NCBI GenBank assembly: GCA_944373095.1
Contig: CALWAK010000005.1
Coordinates: forward strand, 1-44,004
Direction of reading: 5' to 3'
DNA from: an uncultured Bacilli bacterium
Lineage (GTDB): Bacteria > Bacillota_I > Bacilli_A > RF39 > UBA660
DNA length: 44,004 bases
Below are positions 15,758 to 24,061 of the stretch, one piece after another; position 1 is the first letter of the stretch, and every line of letters starts with the position of its first letter. The position numbers and the translations under genes were made by a program. The notes beneath the pieces are model-generated. The model was not told the origin of the DNA. It ran no database searches and saw only the letters and a list, made by a program, of their open reading frames with translations.

Positions 15758-17707
15758 TTAAAATATATCATCTAAAATACCTGGTAATAAACCTTCATTT
15801 TCTTCATTATCTTCTTCTATAATTTCTTCATCGTTTTGTTCGTTATCTTCTATATTAGCTGTAACAGCATTTACATATACAGTTAAATTAGTATTAGTAG
15901 TAATAACAGTATTAACATGAATAGATTGATTTGTTACTACATCAATATTATATAAATAATTAAAATATTCATCTCCAGGATAAGTTTCTACTACACTAAG
16001 GTTAACATTATTATTCTTAGCCCAAGTTCTTACTTCCTCTATAGATTTTCCTATTAAATCTGGCATAGTTTCTACGCTCTTACCAGTTTTTAAGCTTTGC
16101 CCATATAATCTAGTTATATATTCTTCATTAACATCTATACTAAAAGTTTTATTAGGTACTGCTTCTTCTAACTCTAAATTAATTTTCATCATTTTAATAA
16201 TTTCTTCTAAACTAGATTTATAATAACCTAATGCACTAGTAGTAGAGTTTCCTAAATATACAGGTAGTGAATAAGTCTCTAAATAAGTTTTATTAATAGA
16301 TATATTTATATCTTCATTATTTAAAGCTTGCATTAATACAGATTTAGCAACTGAATATAAAGATAATATTTGTTCTGTAGTCATATTAGTATCAATATTT
16401 TTTTGTACTGCATTTAAAATATTTTTAAATTCATCAAAACTATTTAATTTTTTAGCTTCCTCAACAATTGCCGCTACTACATCTTGTTGATGTCTAATTC
16501 TATCTAAATCAGATCCTAAATATTGATGTCTATTTCTTGAATATGCTAATGCTTGTTCACCATTTAATCTTTGAATACCCGGATCCATACATACTATTTT
16601 ATTACCAAATTCACGATCAGAATTTTGTTCACATACTTGACCATGATAATCAATACCATTATTAGTATGAAAGTAAGGTTCTTCAACATTAACTGTTATT
16701 CCACCTAAAGCATCAACTAAATCTACAACCCCTTTAAAATTAATTTTTACGTAGTAATCTATATCTATATCAACTAAATTTTTAACAGTATTAATAACAC
16801 AACTAGTACCATATGCTGCTGATGAATTTATCTTTGCTAATTTATCATTACGACAACTAATTGGAACGTAACTATCTCTTGGAATACTAAACATACTTGC
16901 AGTTAAAGTATTAGGATTAAAAGTTACAAACATTAATGTATCACCATTAAAGGCTTGATTAGCATTTAATCCATCAGATTCTGAATCAACTCCCATAACA
17001 AGAACTGTAAATGGTTCAGTTAATTTTTTATTTGTAAAGCTTACATTATCTTGATTTTCCATTAATTCTTCATAAGTTTTAATAACTTTTGTCTCAGTTT
17101 CTATATTAGCATATTTTTCTTCTCCAGAAAATAATACTATATAATTATTAGAAACAAAACAAGCATCAATTTTACCTTTATATAAATCATCAAGCATTAT
17201 ATAAAAATCTTCATACTGAACAATTTTATTATCCATCTTTTCTTGTTCTAGTAATTTTTTAGCCAATACATTAGCTTCTATATTAGTAGTATCATTAATT
17301 ATACCTATTTTACTATCGCTATTAAATTCAGTGTTGCTTAATGTTATTAAATTAGTTTTATATAATATCATATCTTTACTAATATTTTGAATTTCTGTAT
17401 ATATAACATCTATATAATATGAACCAAAATAAAACATAAATGAAAATAATAATGTAAATATTAATATAACTATAAATGAACCAGTTTTTTTAGTAAATAA
17501 TTTAATTAAACCATACATAATCCAAAAAACAAACCATATTATAAATAATAAAAGTATTATTACTCTAATTAAAGTTTCTATACCAGATAAATGGATAATA
17601 TTAATAAAAAATATTACATAACCAATTAAATATATAATAATCGAAATAACAAATAGGGATAAATATATTTTATTTGTATTTTTTAATTTTTTTATAAATG
17701 ATTTCAT
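15758..17707 (-). CDS. LytR-CpsA-Psr (LCP) family wall-polymer ligase with solute-binding-like and PASTA-like domains
   Basis: 649 residues, longer than typical LCP proteins (300-450). Four N-terminal membrane helices come first. A periplasmic-binding-like segment (about 120-235) follows with IGIINDTTN and LDDLYKGKIDACFVSN. The LCP domain (about 236-480) has FTVLVMGVDSE, GDTLMFVTFNP, SIPRDSYVPI and, late, SDLDRIRHQQDVV with the conserved Arg residues and the ALAYSRNRH stretch. A PASTA-like unit (about 555-625) has MPDLIGKSIEEVRTWA, and the tail is very acidic. LCP enzymes attach undecaprenyl-linked anionic polymers to peptidoglycan outside the membrane. The promoter is TTGTTT (17754-17759) / TATAAT (17731-17736) on the minus strand, and AGAGG precedes the start. 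Confidence 0.92.
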   Translation of the reverse strand: MKSFIKKLKNTNKIYLSLFVISIIIYLIGYVIFFINIIHLSGIETLIRVIILLLFIIWFVFWIMYGLIKLFTKKTGSFIVILIFTLLFSFMFYFGSYYIDVIYTEIQNISKDMILYKTNLITLSNTEFNSDSKIGIINDTTNIEANVLAKKLLEQEKMDNKIVQYEDFYIMLDDLYKGKIDACFVSNNYIVLFSGEEKYANIETETKVIKTYEELMENQDNVSFTNKKLTEPFTVLVMGVDSESDGLNANQAFNGDTLMFVTFNPNTLTASMFSIPRDSYVPISCRNDKLAKINSSAAYGTSCVINTVKNLVDIDIDYYVKINFKGVVDLVDALGGITVNVEEPYFHTNNGIDYHGQVCEQNSDREFGNKIVCMDPGIQRLNGEQALAYSRNRHQYLGSDLDRIRHQQDVVAAIVEEAKKLNSFDEFKNILNAVQKNIDTNMTTEQILSLYSVAKSVLMQALNNEDINISINKTYLETYSLPVYLGNSTTSALGYYKSSLEEIIKMMKINLELEEAVPNKTFSIDVNEEYITRLYGQSLKTGKSVETMPDLIGKSIEEVRTWAKNNNVNLSVVETYPGDEYFNYLYNIDVVTNQSIHVNTVITTNTNLTVYVNAVTANIEDNEQNDEEIIEEDNEENEGLLPGILDDIF

Positions 17708-17730
17708 TTTAACCTCTTTTATTTTCTATA

Positions 17731-17759
17731 ATTATATAATAAATATGCTTGGTAAACAA
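17731..17759 (-). promoter_or_regulatory. Promoter of the LCP gene
   Basis: Minus-strand TTGTTT (17754-17759) and TATAAT (17731-17736) with exact 17-base spacing. Confidence 0.65.
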
Positions 17760-18002
17760 GGCTTTATAATTTTTTATACTATAAAATACTAATAATTAAA
17801 AATATTCGATATTATAGTATGCAACTTGAAGAAAAAAATATGAAAAATATAAATAGATTATTTACAAATTATGTTATTATGTCAAAATATGTTTAATTAC
17901 TATAATTTTCCACTAGAAGAATAAATTTTTATAAAATTAATATTCTATCTTCATAAAATATTAATATATTTTAATAAAATTAATATATGTTAAATTTGGT
18001 AA
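17760..18002. other. Intergenic region between divergent LCP and DUF6273-like genes
   Basis: About 340 bases separate the two genes in total. This central part is AT-rich with loose repeats of AAAATTAATAT type (17935-17995). I see no ORF, RNA gene or strong hairpin in it. The two promoters lie at its edges. Confidence 0.4.
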
Positions 18003-18031
18003 TTGACATAAAAGTTTACATATATTATATT
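18003..18031 (+). promoter_or_regulatory. Consensus promoter for the surface protein gene
   Basis: TTGACA 18003-18008 and TATATT 18026-18031 with 17-base spacing. The RBS AGGAAG at 18038-18043 is very close, so the leader is short. Confidence 0.7.
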
Positions 18032-18048
18032 TATTCTAGGAAGATGGG

Positions 18049-19404
18049 ATGGTAGTGAAGGGGACATATCGCAGAGTTTTAATTTTTTTACTTATCTTAA
18101 TTACATTTACTTTATCTTTACAATTATCATACTCTTTTTGGAAGATAGAAAGTAAAGATAATAATTTAGGTATTTTAGAAGATGACTGCGTAAGTATAAT
18201 ATATAGTGATGATTTAGATTTTAATTTAATAAAACCACAAGCTATAAAAGATGATGATGGTCCTAGAACTAATCCTAAAAGTATTGCTATTACTAATAAT
18301 TGTAGTACTATAAAAACTATTGAAGTAGGATTAAATGTTTTAAGTACTTCTACATTATCTTCAGATAAAATTAAAATATATATAAATGGGGATGTAACTC
18401 ATCAAATAGATTTTGTTAACAATTTTAAATTATTAACCAATAAAGATGATAATGTAAAAGAAAAAAGATTGTTATATAAATTTGATATTGAACCAGGATC
18501 AATTATAAGACTTAATATTCGTATGTGGTTAGATGAGTATGCTACTATTACTAACGATAAAAATTCTTTTTATACTAATTATTATGTTACTGCTAATCCC
18601 ACTATTATAAAACCTACTATCTATGAAAAAATATTTGAAGATAATGGTGGTATTGATTATGTAGATACTAAAATTATAACAGATTTTAGTACTATTAGTA
18701 CTACTAATGAAGGGCTAATAAAATTTAACAATAGTTATTACTTCCGTGGGAATGTAACTAATAATTATATGATGATTAATAATATGTTATTTAGAATACT
18801 AGGTATTAATGAAGATACTTCTTTAAGATTAATATATATTAATGATTCCCTAGAATCAGTATTTAATAAATCACGTAATAAAGAAGAATATGTAGCATTT
18901 AATACTTCAGAAATATATAATTATTTAAATGATTGGTATAACAATAATCTAAGTAATTTAGATAAATATATAGTAGGATACAATTATTGTAGTGATACAA
19001 GTTATGAAAAATATTATAATAAAATAAATTATGGTAGTTACTTAAGAAACTTTGAAGCATATACCCCAAGTTTAGAATGTAGTGAAACTGATAAAACATA
19101 TGGTGGTGTAACTAATAGTAAAGTAGGTTTAATAAGTATGGATGAAGTATCTATTGTAGGTGGTACAGCAAATAGCAATAACACAAGTTATTACTTGTAT
19201 ACAGGATACGATTATTATACTATTAGTCCTAATAATTATTATTATGGTGCTAACATGGGTATAGTTAATAAGTATGGTAAATTAAGTGAATCTAAAGTTA
19301 CTAATAAACTAAAAGTATATCCAGTAATCAATATAGATAGTAATTTAAATGTACTAGGTAGTGGAACAATAGATAATCCTTATACATTAGATTTAGAAGA
19401 TTAA
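18049..19404 (+). CDS. Surface-anchored protein with DUF6273-like C-terminal domain
   Basis: 451 residues, ATG 18049 after AGGAAG. An N-terminal basic stretch and hydrophobic helix (VLIFLLILITFTLSLQLSYS) form a signal or anchor. A beta-rich domain (about 35-180) follows with TNPKSIAITNNCSTIKTIEV, of the general style of bacterial surface pilin-like or TasA-like precursors. The C-terminal domain (about 215-451) matches the DUF6273 layout: YYFRGNVTNNYMMINN, LFRILGINEDTSLRLIYI, YNYLNDWYNNNL, VGLISMDEVSIVGG, VYPVINID and a closing GSGTIDNPYTLD. Such domains occur in secreted proteins of Clostridia and related gut bacteria, with no known activity. It converges on the NagZ-like gene with shared stop bases. 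Confidence 0.75.
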   Translation: MVVKGTYRRVLIFLLILITFTLSLQLSYSFWKIESKDNNLGILEDDCVSIIYSDDLDFNLIKPQAIKDDDGPRTNPKSIAITNNCSTIKTIEVGLNVLSTSTLSSDKIKIYINGDVTHQIDFVNNFKLLTNKDDNVKEKRLLYKFDIEPGSIIRLNIRMWLDEYATITNDKNSFYTNYYVTANPTIIKPTIYEKIFEDNGGIDYVDTKIITDFSTISTTNEGLIKFNNSYYFRGNVTNNYMMINNMLFRILGINEDTSLRLIYINDSLESVFNKSRNKEEYVAFNTSEIYNYLNDWYNNNLSNLDKYIVGYNYCSDTSYEKYYNKINYGSYLRNFEAYTPSLECSETDKTYGGVTNSKVGLISMDEVSIVGGTANSNNTSYYLYTGYDYYTISPNNYYYGANMGIVNKYGKLSESKVTNKLKVYPVINIDSNLNVLGSGTIDNPYTLDLED

Positions 19405-19422
19405 TAATCTTCTAATATTTTT
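19393..19422 (+). terminator. Palindromic terminator containing two stop codons
   Basis: A perfect 23-base palindrome (11-base arms 19393-19403 and 19405-19415) followed by a T run to about 19424. The stop of the plus gene (19402-19404) and that of the minus gene (19401-19403) sit in its centre. Confidence 0.75.
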
Positions 19423-20591
19423 TTATGTTCATCACTATTTAAATAAGAAACACTTAAATATTCATCATAATTATTATATATAGTATTATATTTTAAAGTT
19501 AATATTCTTTTAACAGATTCATTAATTCTATCTAAACTTATTTTATTATTATTTATTGCTTCTTTAATAATTTCTATATCATTAATTGGATCATTAGGCA
19601 TTAAAAGAATATCAACACCTGCATTAATAGCATTAACAATTATTTCTTCTTCTGTATAATTATCAGTTAATGCAGCCATATTTAAGGCATCAGTAATAAC
19701 TACACCGTTATAGTTTAATTCTTGACGAAGTAAATTTGTAACTAACTCATATGATAGTGAAGCAGGAGTATTATCATTAGTTATACTAGGTACTGCTAAA
19801 TGGCCTACCATAATTACACTAGCACCATCATTAATAGCATCCTTAAATGGTATTAAATCATTAGTTAATAATTCTTCTTTACTCTTATTAATAGTAGGTA
19901 ATGTGTCATGTGAATCTTCTAAAACTGCCCCATGATTAGGAAAATGTTTATAAACAGGTATAACTTTATTATCATATAATCCATTAGCTAAACTAATACC
20001 TAAATTACTAACTACATTGTAGTTATTACTAAATGATCTTCGATAATCTAGTCCACTATTAGAACCTATAACAGTATCAATAACTGGAGCAAAATCTAAA
20101 TTAATACCAAATACTCGTAATTCTTCAGCAATAACTTTACCTATATTATAAGCATCATAACTATTCTTTACTTTATACATAAAAGGAATATTACTAACTT
20201 TATAATCTTTTAAATTAGTTAGTCTTTGTACATTACCGCCTTCTTCATCTATACCTACAAATAAAGGTATATCATTAGATTCTTTAATATATTTAATAAA
20301 TTCTAATGTATCTTGATAAGTAGTAATATTTTCACTAAATAATATAAATCCTCCAGGTTTAATAGTATCTAATAATTCTATTAAAGTATCATCTATTCTA
20401 CTACTACGATATTCTATAAAAAATAGTTGACCTATTTTTTCTTCTAAAGACATATTGTTAAGAATATTATCTATAACATCATTTTCTTTTTTAGTATCTT
20501 TAATATTTAAATTGTTATCATTATTTATAAATATATTATATCCCAATAAACAACTAATAACTAAGAATATAATAATAAAAAATTTTTTCAT
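19401..20591 (-). CDS. nagZ: Glycoside hydrolase family 3 beta-N-acetylhexosaminidase (NagZ-like), probable lipoprotein
   Basis: 396 residues. The N-terminus MKKFFIIIFLVISCLLG contains a plausible lipobox (VISC), so the enzyme is likely anchored outside. GH3 features are the first motif MSLEEKIGQLFFIEYRSSR, FVGIDEEGGNVQRL (substrate Asp and Glu region), LDFAPVID, the loop KHFPNHG followed by DSHDTLP carrying the NagZ catalytic His and Asp pair, and VITDALNM with the nucleophile Asp. The usual KHFPGHG is KHFPNHG here. NagZ-type enzymes remove N-acetylglucosamine from wall fragments. The neighbouring LCP gene and the SpoIID/M23 gene support an active cell wall. Confidence 0.9.
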   Translation of the reverse strand: MKKFFIIIFLVISCLLGYNIFINNDNNLNIKDTKKENDVIDNILNNMSLEEKIGQLFFIEYRSSRIDDTLIELLDTIKPGGFILFSENITTYQDTLEFIKYIKESNDIPLFVGIDEEGGNVQRLTNLKDYKVSNIPFMYKVKNSYDAYNIGKVIAEELRVFGINLDFAPVIDTVIGSNSGLDYRRSFSNNYNVVSNLGISLANGLYDNKVIPVYKHFPNHGAVLEDSHDTLPTINKSKEELLTNDLIPFKDAINDGASVIMVGHLAVPSITNDNTPASLSYELVTNLLRQELNYNGVVITDALNMAALTDNYTEEEIIVNAINAGVDILLMPNDPINDIEIIKEAINNNKISLDRINESVKRILTLKYNTIYNNYDEYLSVSYLNSDEHKKILEDY

Positions 20592-20665
20592 AAATACACC
20601 TTATGAATATTATAACAACAATATTGAAAGATAATGTAAAATTTTAATAAATAAATGAATATTAA

Positions 20666-20694
20666 TTGTTTACAAATAAATTATATTATAAAAT
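20666..20694 (+). promoter_or_regulatory. Promoter for the SDR gene
   Basis: TTGTTT 20666-20671 and TAAAAT 20689-20694 with 17-base spacing. RBS AAGGAG at 20704-20709. Confidence 0.55.
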
Positions 20695-20715
20695 ATATAA
20701 TATAAGGAGAATTAA

Positions 20716-21516
20716 ATGAAAACAGTAGTAATTACCGGTAGTGCTAGGGGTTTAGGCCTTGAAATGGCTAAAGTATTTAAAAAGAATAATTTTAATGTAG
20801 TAATAAGTGATTTAATGGCAGACAATTTAGAAAGTGCTAAAAAAATATTAGAAAATATTAAAACTACTAGTAAAGTAATAAGTGTAAATTGTAATGTAAC
20901 TTATAAAGAAGATATTGATAACTTAATTGATATAACCAATAAAACATTTGGAAATATTGATATTTGGATAAATAATGCTGGGGTTAATCAGTCTGATAAA
21001 GCTATCTGGGAACTTACTAAAGAAGAAATAGATTCTGTAATTGATGTTGATTTAAAAGGTACTATTGTAGCTTCTAAATTAATTATGGAATATATGATAA
21101 AACAAGGATATGGACAAATATATAATATTGAAGGTTATGGTAGTAATGATGCAAAAATGTTAGGCTTATCAATTTATGGAACAAGTAAAAGAGCTATAAC
21201 ATATTTTACTGAAAGTTTAGCTAAAGAAGTAGAAGAAAGAAACTTAAATATTCAAGTTGGTAAATTAAGTCCTGGAATTATGATAACAGACTTTATTACT
21301 AATGCCCTAGGAAATAAAGAAAAAATAAATTTACCAGAAAAAACTAAGAAGGTTTATAATATTTTAGGTGATTATCCTGATATAGTTGCTAACTTCTTAG
21401 TAAATAAAATGATTGCAAATACTAAAAATAATGTTAAAATAGATTGGCTTCCAAATTGGAAAGCGTTTATTCGTTTTGCTACATCAGCATTTAATAAAAG
21501 AGATTTTTTTAAATAA
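20716..21516 (+). CDS. Short-chain dehydrogenase/reductase, NYC1/chlorophyll-b-reductase-like subgroup
   Basis: 266 residues, a single Rossmann domain. The cofactor motif is TGSARGLG (7-14), NNAGV (about 89-93) stabilises the sheet, and the active-site YGTSK (about 155-159) supplies Tyr and Lys. The usual NxSS before the active site is replaced by NIEGYGSND, which resembles the NMDGAGS segment of NYC1/NOL-type chlorophyll b reductases. In a bacterium without chlorophyll the substrate must be something else. The C-terminus after ITDF is helical with a Trp-rich, basic end. It has its own promoter and no operon partners, so nothing in context names the substrate. Confidence 0.85.
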   Translation: MKTVVITGSARGLGLEMAKVFKKNNFNVVISDLMADNLESAKKILENIKTTSKVISVNCNVTYKEDIDNLIDITNKTFGNIDIWINNAGVNQSDKAIWELTKEEIDSVIDVDLKGTIVASKLIMEYMIKQGYGQIYNIEGYGSNDAKMLGLSIYGTSKRAITYFTESLAKEVEERNLNIQVGKLSPGIMITDFITNALGNKEKINLPEKTKKVYNILGDYPDIVANFLVNKMIANTKNNVKIDWLPNWKAFIRFATSAFNKRDFFK

Positions 21517-21568
21517 TAACATTGCATTTTTTTATAAAAAATAGTAATATTTAGTTGGTAGAGGAAAT

Positions 21569-22708
21569 ATGAAAAAGAAAGAGAAAGTAGTCAAAAATAA
21601 AAATATGAGTACCAATTCTTCCAATGATATTAATAATCCTCAAAGTGCTGTTAGTGTTATAAATAGTTCAACTGATAACATGTCTAAAAATGATGAAAAG
21701 ATAGTTATTAATGAAACTAAAAAAATAATTGCTCAAAAAAATACAGTTATACTAGCTAGCATAAATAATGGAGAATTAGAGATTAAAGAAGGAATAACAT
21801 TACCTCCACCTGTTGATTTGAATAAAAAGGAAGAACTAGTTAATAAGAAGACTGGCAAAAAAATAAGAGTAGTCACATTTAGAGAAAGGATTATAAACTT
21901 TTTTTTAACTATTATATTATTCGGCGTAATTGGTGGTATTGGGTATGGTACTTATTACTTTATGTATATGAAAAATCCAGCTAATTTTAATGTTAAAAAT
22001 ATTACATTAGAATTAGGCGATAGTATTCCTAATGTTGCTTCATATTATATTGATTTAAAAGATATAAGTGATTTAGATTACGTATTAGATATATCTAAAG
22101 TTGAAAATAAATTAGGTACTTATCAATATTCTGTTAGTTATGGAAAAACTAAAAAGTTTGGTACTATTAATATCATAGATACTAAATATCCAACAATTAT
22201 ATTTAGTGATAATCTTAAATTTAATTTAGGAGATAATATAACAAAAGAAACCTTAGTTAAAGAATGTAATGATCCATCAAATTGTACTTATGATTTAGTT
22301 AATGAAATAGATACAACAAAACCTGGCAAAGTTTCATTTAGTATAAAAGTTACTGATGATTTAGGTAATACTAATATATATACTAATGAACTTGAAATAA
22401 TCGAGGTTACTTATAAATTAGTTTGTACTAAAAATAGTCTTGATGCAAGTTTAAAATTTTTAAATAAAGAAGAATTTATATTAAATTTTGATGGTAATAA
22501 GATGATTGTAAGTAATAATTATAAATATACTAAAACATATTTTAGTGATACTTTATTTAACGAAGAAAAAAATAATGATCCTAATGCAATAATAGATGAA
22601 GAAACTAAGTCTATTATAATTAGTAAAGATTATTTAGATTTTAATGGTATGAAAAACTATGATGTAATAAACTCTTATTTAATAGAAAATGGATATACGT
22701 GCTCCTAG
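21569..22708 (+). CDS. Single-pass membrane protein with Ig-like extracellular domains
   Basis: 379 residues, ATG 21569 behind AGAGG. A cytoplasmic region of about 110 residues, polar and probably disordered, ends in KKTGKKIRVVTFRER, followed by one membrane helix (about 112-133, FFLTIILFGVIGGIGYGTYYF). Outside are bacterial Ig-like or HYR-like units: ITLELGDSIPNVASYY, LGTYQYSVSYGKTKKFGTIN, then DTKYPTIIFSDNLKFNLGDN and KPGKVSFSIKVTDDLGN, the style of DUF5011-type domains. The last 100 residues are a separate domain bounded by two Cys. The phosphoesterase ATG lies 9 bases past its stop, so the two genes are co-transcribed. Function is unknown; a role in the envelope is likely. Confidence 0.75.
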   Translation: MKKKEKVVKNKNMSTNSSNDINNPQSAVSVINSSTDNMSKNDEKIVINETKKIIAQKNTVILASINNGELEIKEGITLPPPVDLNKKEELVNKKTGKKIRVVTFRERIINFFLTIILFGVIGGIGYGTYYFMYMKNPANFNVKNITLELGDSIPNVASYYIDLKDISDLDYVLDISKVENKLGTYQYSVSYGKTKKFGTINIIDTKYPTIIFSDNLKFNLGDNITKETLVKECNDPSNCTYDLVNEIDTTKPGKVSFSIKVTDDLGNTNIYTNELEIIEVTYKLVCTKNSLDASLKFLNKEEFILNFDGNKMIVSNNYKYTKTYFSDTLFNEEKNNDPNAIIDEETKSIIISKDYLDFNGMKNYDVINSYLIENGYTCS

Positions 22709-22716
22709 GTGAAAAA

Positions 22717-23457
22717 ATGAATAATATTATTAATAGTCAATCAAATATTTTAAATAAAAAAGCAGTATTAAAATTAGAAAAAGATATTATTAAGATAATG
22801 GCCATATCTGATACTCATTTAGGGTGTTTACAAGATAGAGTAGATTATTTAAAATATTTTTATAAGTATGCTGAAGAATTTGGTGTTGATATTATTATTC
22901 ATTGTGGCGATTTAACAGATGGTTATTTAAACTATTTAGATCAAATAGAAAATTTAAAATATAAAACTTTCGATGATCAAAAAGAATATGTTATTGACGT
23001 ATATCCCGAAAGTAGTATTCCAACTTTTATTATAGCTGGGAATCATGATTTTAGTTGGCAAAATAAAGAAGGCATGGATATTATTGCGGAAATTGTCAAA
23101 GTTAGAAAAGATTTATATTATCTGGGTGATACAGAGGGAATTATTAAGCTTAGTAATTTAAAAATAGGTTTAATCCATGGCCATAAAAAGATAGCTCAAG
23201 AAATAAGAAAACTAAAGTTAAGTCCTGACATTGTATTTAAAGGACATTCTCATATTTGCATGAAAAGAAGAACTAGATATTATAGTTTGTTACAAGTTCC
23301 TTGTTTAGTCGATTATCGTTATCATCCAGGGATGAGTAATAGAGAAAGTGTTTTAGGAGTCTATATAATTGATATTAATGTAAAATATCAAGAAGTTTTA
23401 GAAGATCAATTAATAAAGTGTAGTAATGATGGAGCAAAAAGAGTATTAAGATTATAA
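22717..23457 (+). CDS. Calcineurin-like metallophosphoesterase
   Basis: 246 residues from ATG 22717, behind AGGTG (22707-22711). The longer GTG start at 22699 would overlap the preceding gene and has no ribosome binding site. All five metal and phosphate motifs are present in order: MAISDTHLG, HCGDLTDG, AGNHDFSW, LIHGHKK and FKGHSHICM. The middle insertion (about 75-110) and a C-terminal VDYRYHPGMSNRESVLGVY segment are not typical of the small YfcE class. The substrate is unknown. It is cytoplasmic, with no signal. The next gene is the first pilin-like gene of the secretion cluster, but that has its own promoter, so a functional link is unproven. Confidence 0.88.
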   Translation: MNNIINSQSNILNKKAVLKLEKDIIKIMAISDTHLGCLQDRVDYLKYFYKYAEEFGVDIIIHCGDLTDGYLNYLDQIENLKYKTFDDQKEYVIDVYPESSIPTFIIAGNHDFSWQNKEGMDIIAEIVKVRKDLYYLGDTEGIIKLSNLKIGLIHGHKKIAQEIRKLKLSPDIVFKGHSHICMKRRTRYYSLLQVPCLVDYRYHPGMSNRESVLGVYIIDINVKYQEVLEDQLIKCSNDGAKRVLRL

Positions 23458-23466
23458 CAAATATTC

Positions 23467-23495
23467 TTGAAGTTAAATAAAAAAAATTATATAAT
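23467..23495 (+). promoter_or_regulatory. Promoter opening the secretion gene cluster
   Basis: TTGAAG 23467-23472 and TATAAT 23490-23495 at 17-base spacing, then a strong GGAGGAG ribosome binding site (23511-23517) before ATG 23525. The strength fits high expression of small pilin-like subunits. Confidence 0.65.
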
Positions 23496-23524
23496 AAAAC
23501 CATACGATAAGGAGGAGATAATTA

Positions 23525-23782
23525 ATGAAGGAAGCAACTGGTGAATTAAATATGACTGTTGTAACAGTAGTTGCTATTGCGGCAATAGGTGCCTTCTTTT
23601 ATGCATTTGTTTGGCCTGCAATTCAAGCAAGTATTAAACAAAGTACAAGATGTTCTAATGCAGTTGGATGTGATTGTAGTGCTGGAGATACTTGCCAATG
23701 TAGTTATTATCTAGATGATGGAACTATTTCTACAGAAAAGATAACTTGTCCAAATCCTAGTTATAATGAAAATGACAAATAA
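23525..23782 (+). CDS. Pilin-like short protein, Cys-rich tail (secretion cluster 1)
   Basis: 85 residues. The N-terminus MKEATGELNMTVVTVVAIAA leads straight into one hydrophobic helix ending FFYAFVWP, then a short outer tail with six Cys in pairs (RCSNAVGCDCSAGDTCQC and later C). The next three proteins begin in the same way (M[KR]Exx G). This layout of short polar leader with Gly, hydrophobic helix and small ectodomain is that of Tad or type IV-like minor pilins. No Glu stands at position +5 after the Gly, so processing by a standard prepilin peptidase is uncertain. It is first in the cluster and closely related to the next gene. Confidence 0.75.
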   Translation: MKEATGELNMTVVTVVAIAAIGAFFYAFVWPAIQASIKQSTRCSNAVGCDCSAGDTCQCSYYLDDGTISTEKITCPNPSYNENDK

Positions 23783-23821
23783 TCTAAGATTTATACTTTA
23801 TGAATTGGAAGGAAAATAAGT

Positions 23822-24055
23822 ATGAAAGAAGCTACTGGGGAATTAAATTCTACTGTTATTGTAGTTATAGCTGTTAGTATCCTAGCGGCTTTTTTCTACA
23901 TGGTAATTTGGCCAATGTTAAAAAAAAATATGGATCAGAATAGTAAGTGTAGTGATGCATGGTGTGAGAAATGTACTGATCCTGCTGGATGTCAAATGGT
24001 TGTATGTCACTATGGAGATAATGATAATACAATTATGTGTCCATGGAAAGGTTAG
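23822..24055 (+). CDS. Pilin-like short protein, Cys-rich tail (secretion cluster 2)
   Basis: 77 residues, a clear paralogue of the preceding protein: MKEATGELNSTVIVVIAVSI, helix ending FFYMVIWP, then a Cys-rich tail (SKCSDAWCEKCTDPAGCQ and two further Cys). GGAAGG precedes ATG 23822. The even number of Cys and their clustering suggest disulfides in an extracytoplasmic domain. The gene is 39 bases after the first and 6 bases before the third, within one operon. Tandem duplication of a pilin-like subunit is the likely origin. Confidence 0.75.
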   Translation: MKEATGELNSTVIVVIAVSILAAFFYMVIWPMLKKNMDQNSKCSDAWCEKCTDPAGCQMVVCHYGDNDNTIMCPWKG

Positions 24056-24061
24056 TAAATT

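Noticed and set aside
21523-21541. Terminator after the SDR gene
   Set aside because: The T7/A6 stretch can fold only into a weak A/T hairpin without a following T run.
22699-22716. GTG start for the metallophosphoesterase
   Set aside because: It lies inside the preceding gene with no ribosome binding site, while ATG 22717 follows AGGTG at the right distance.
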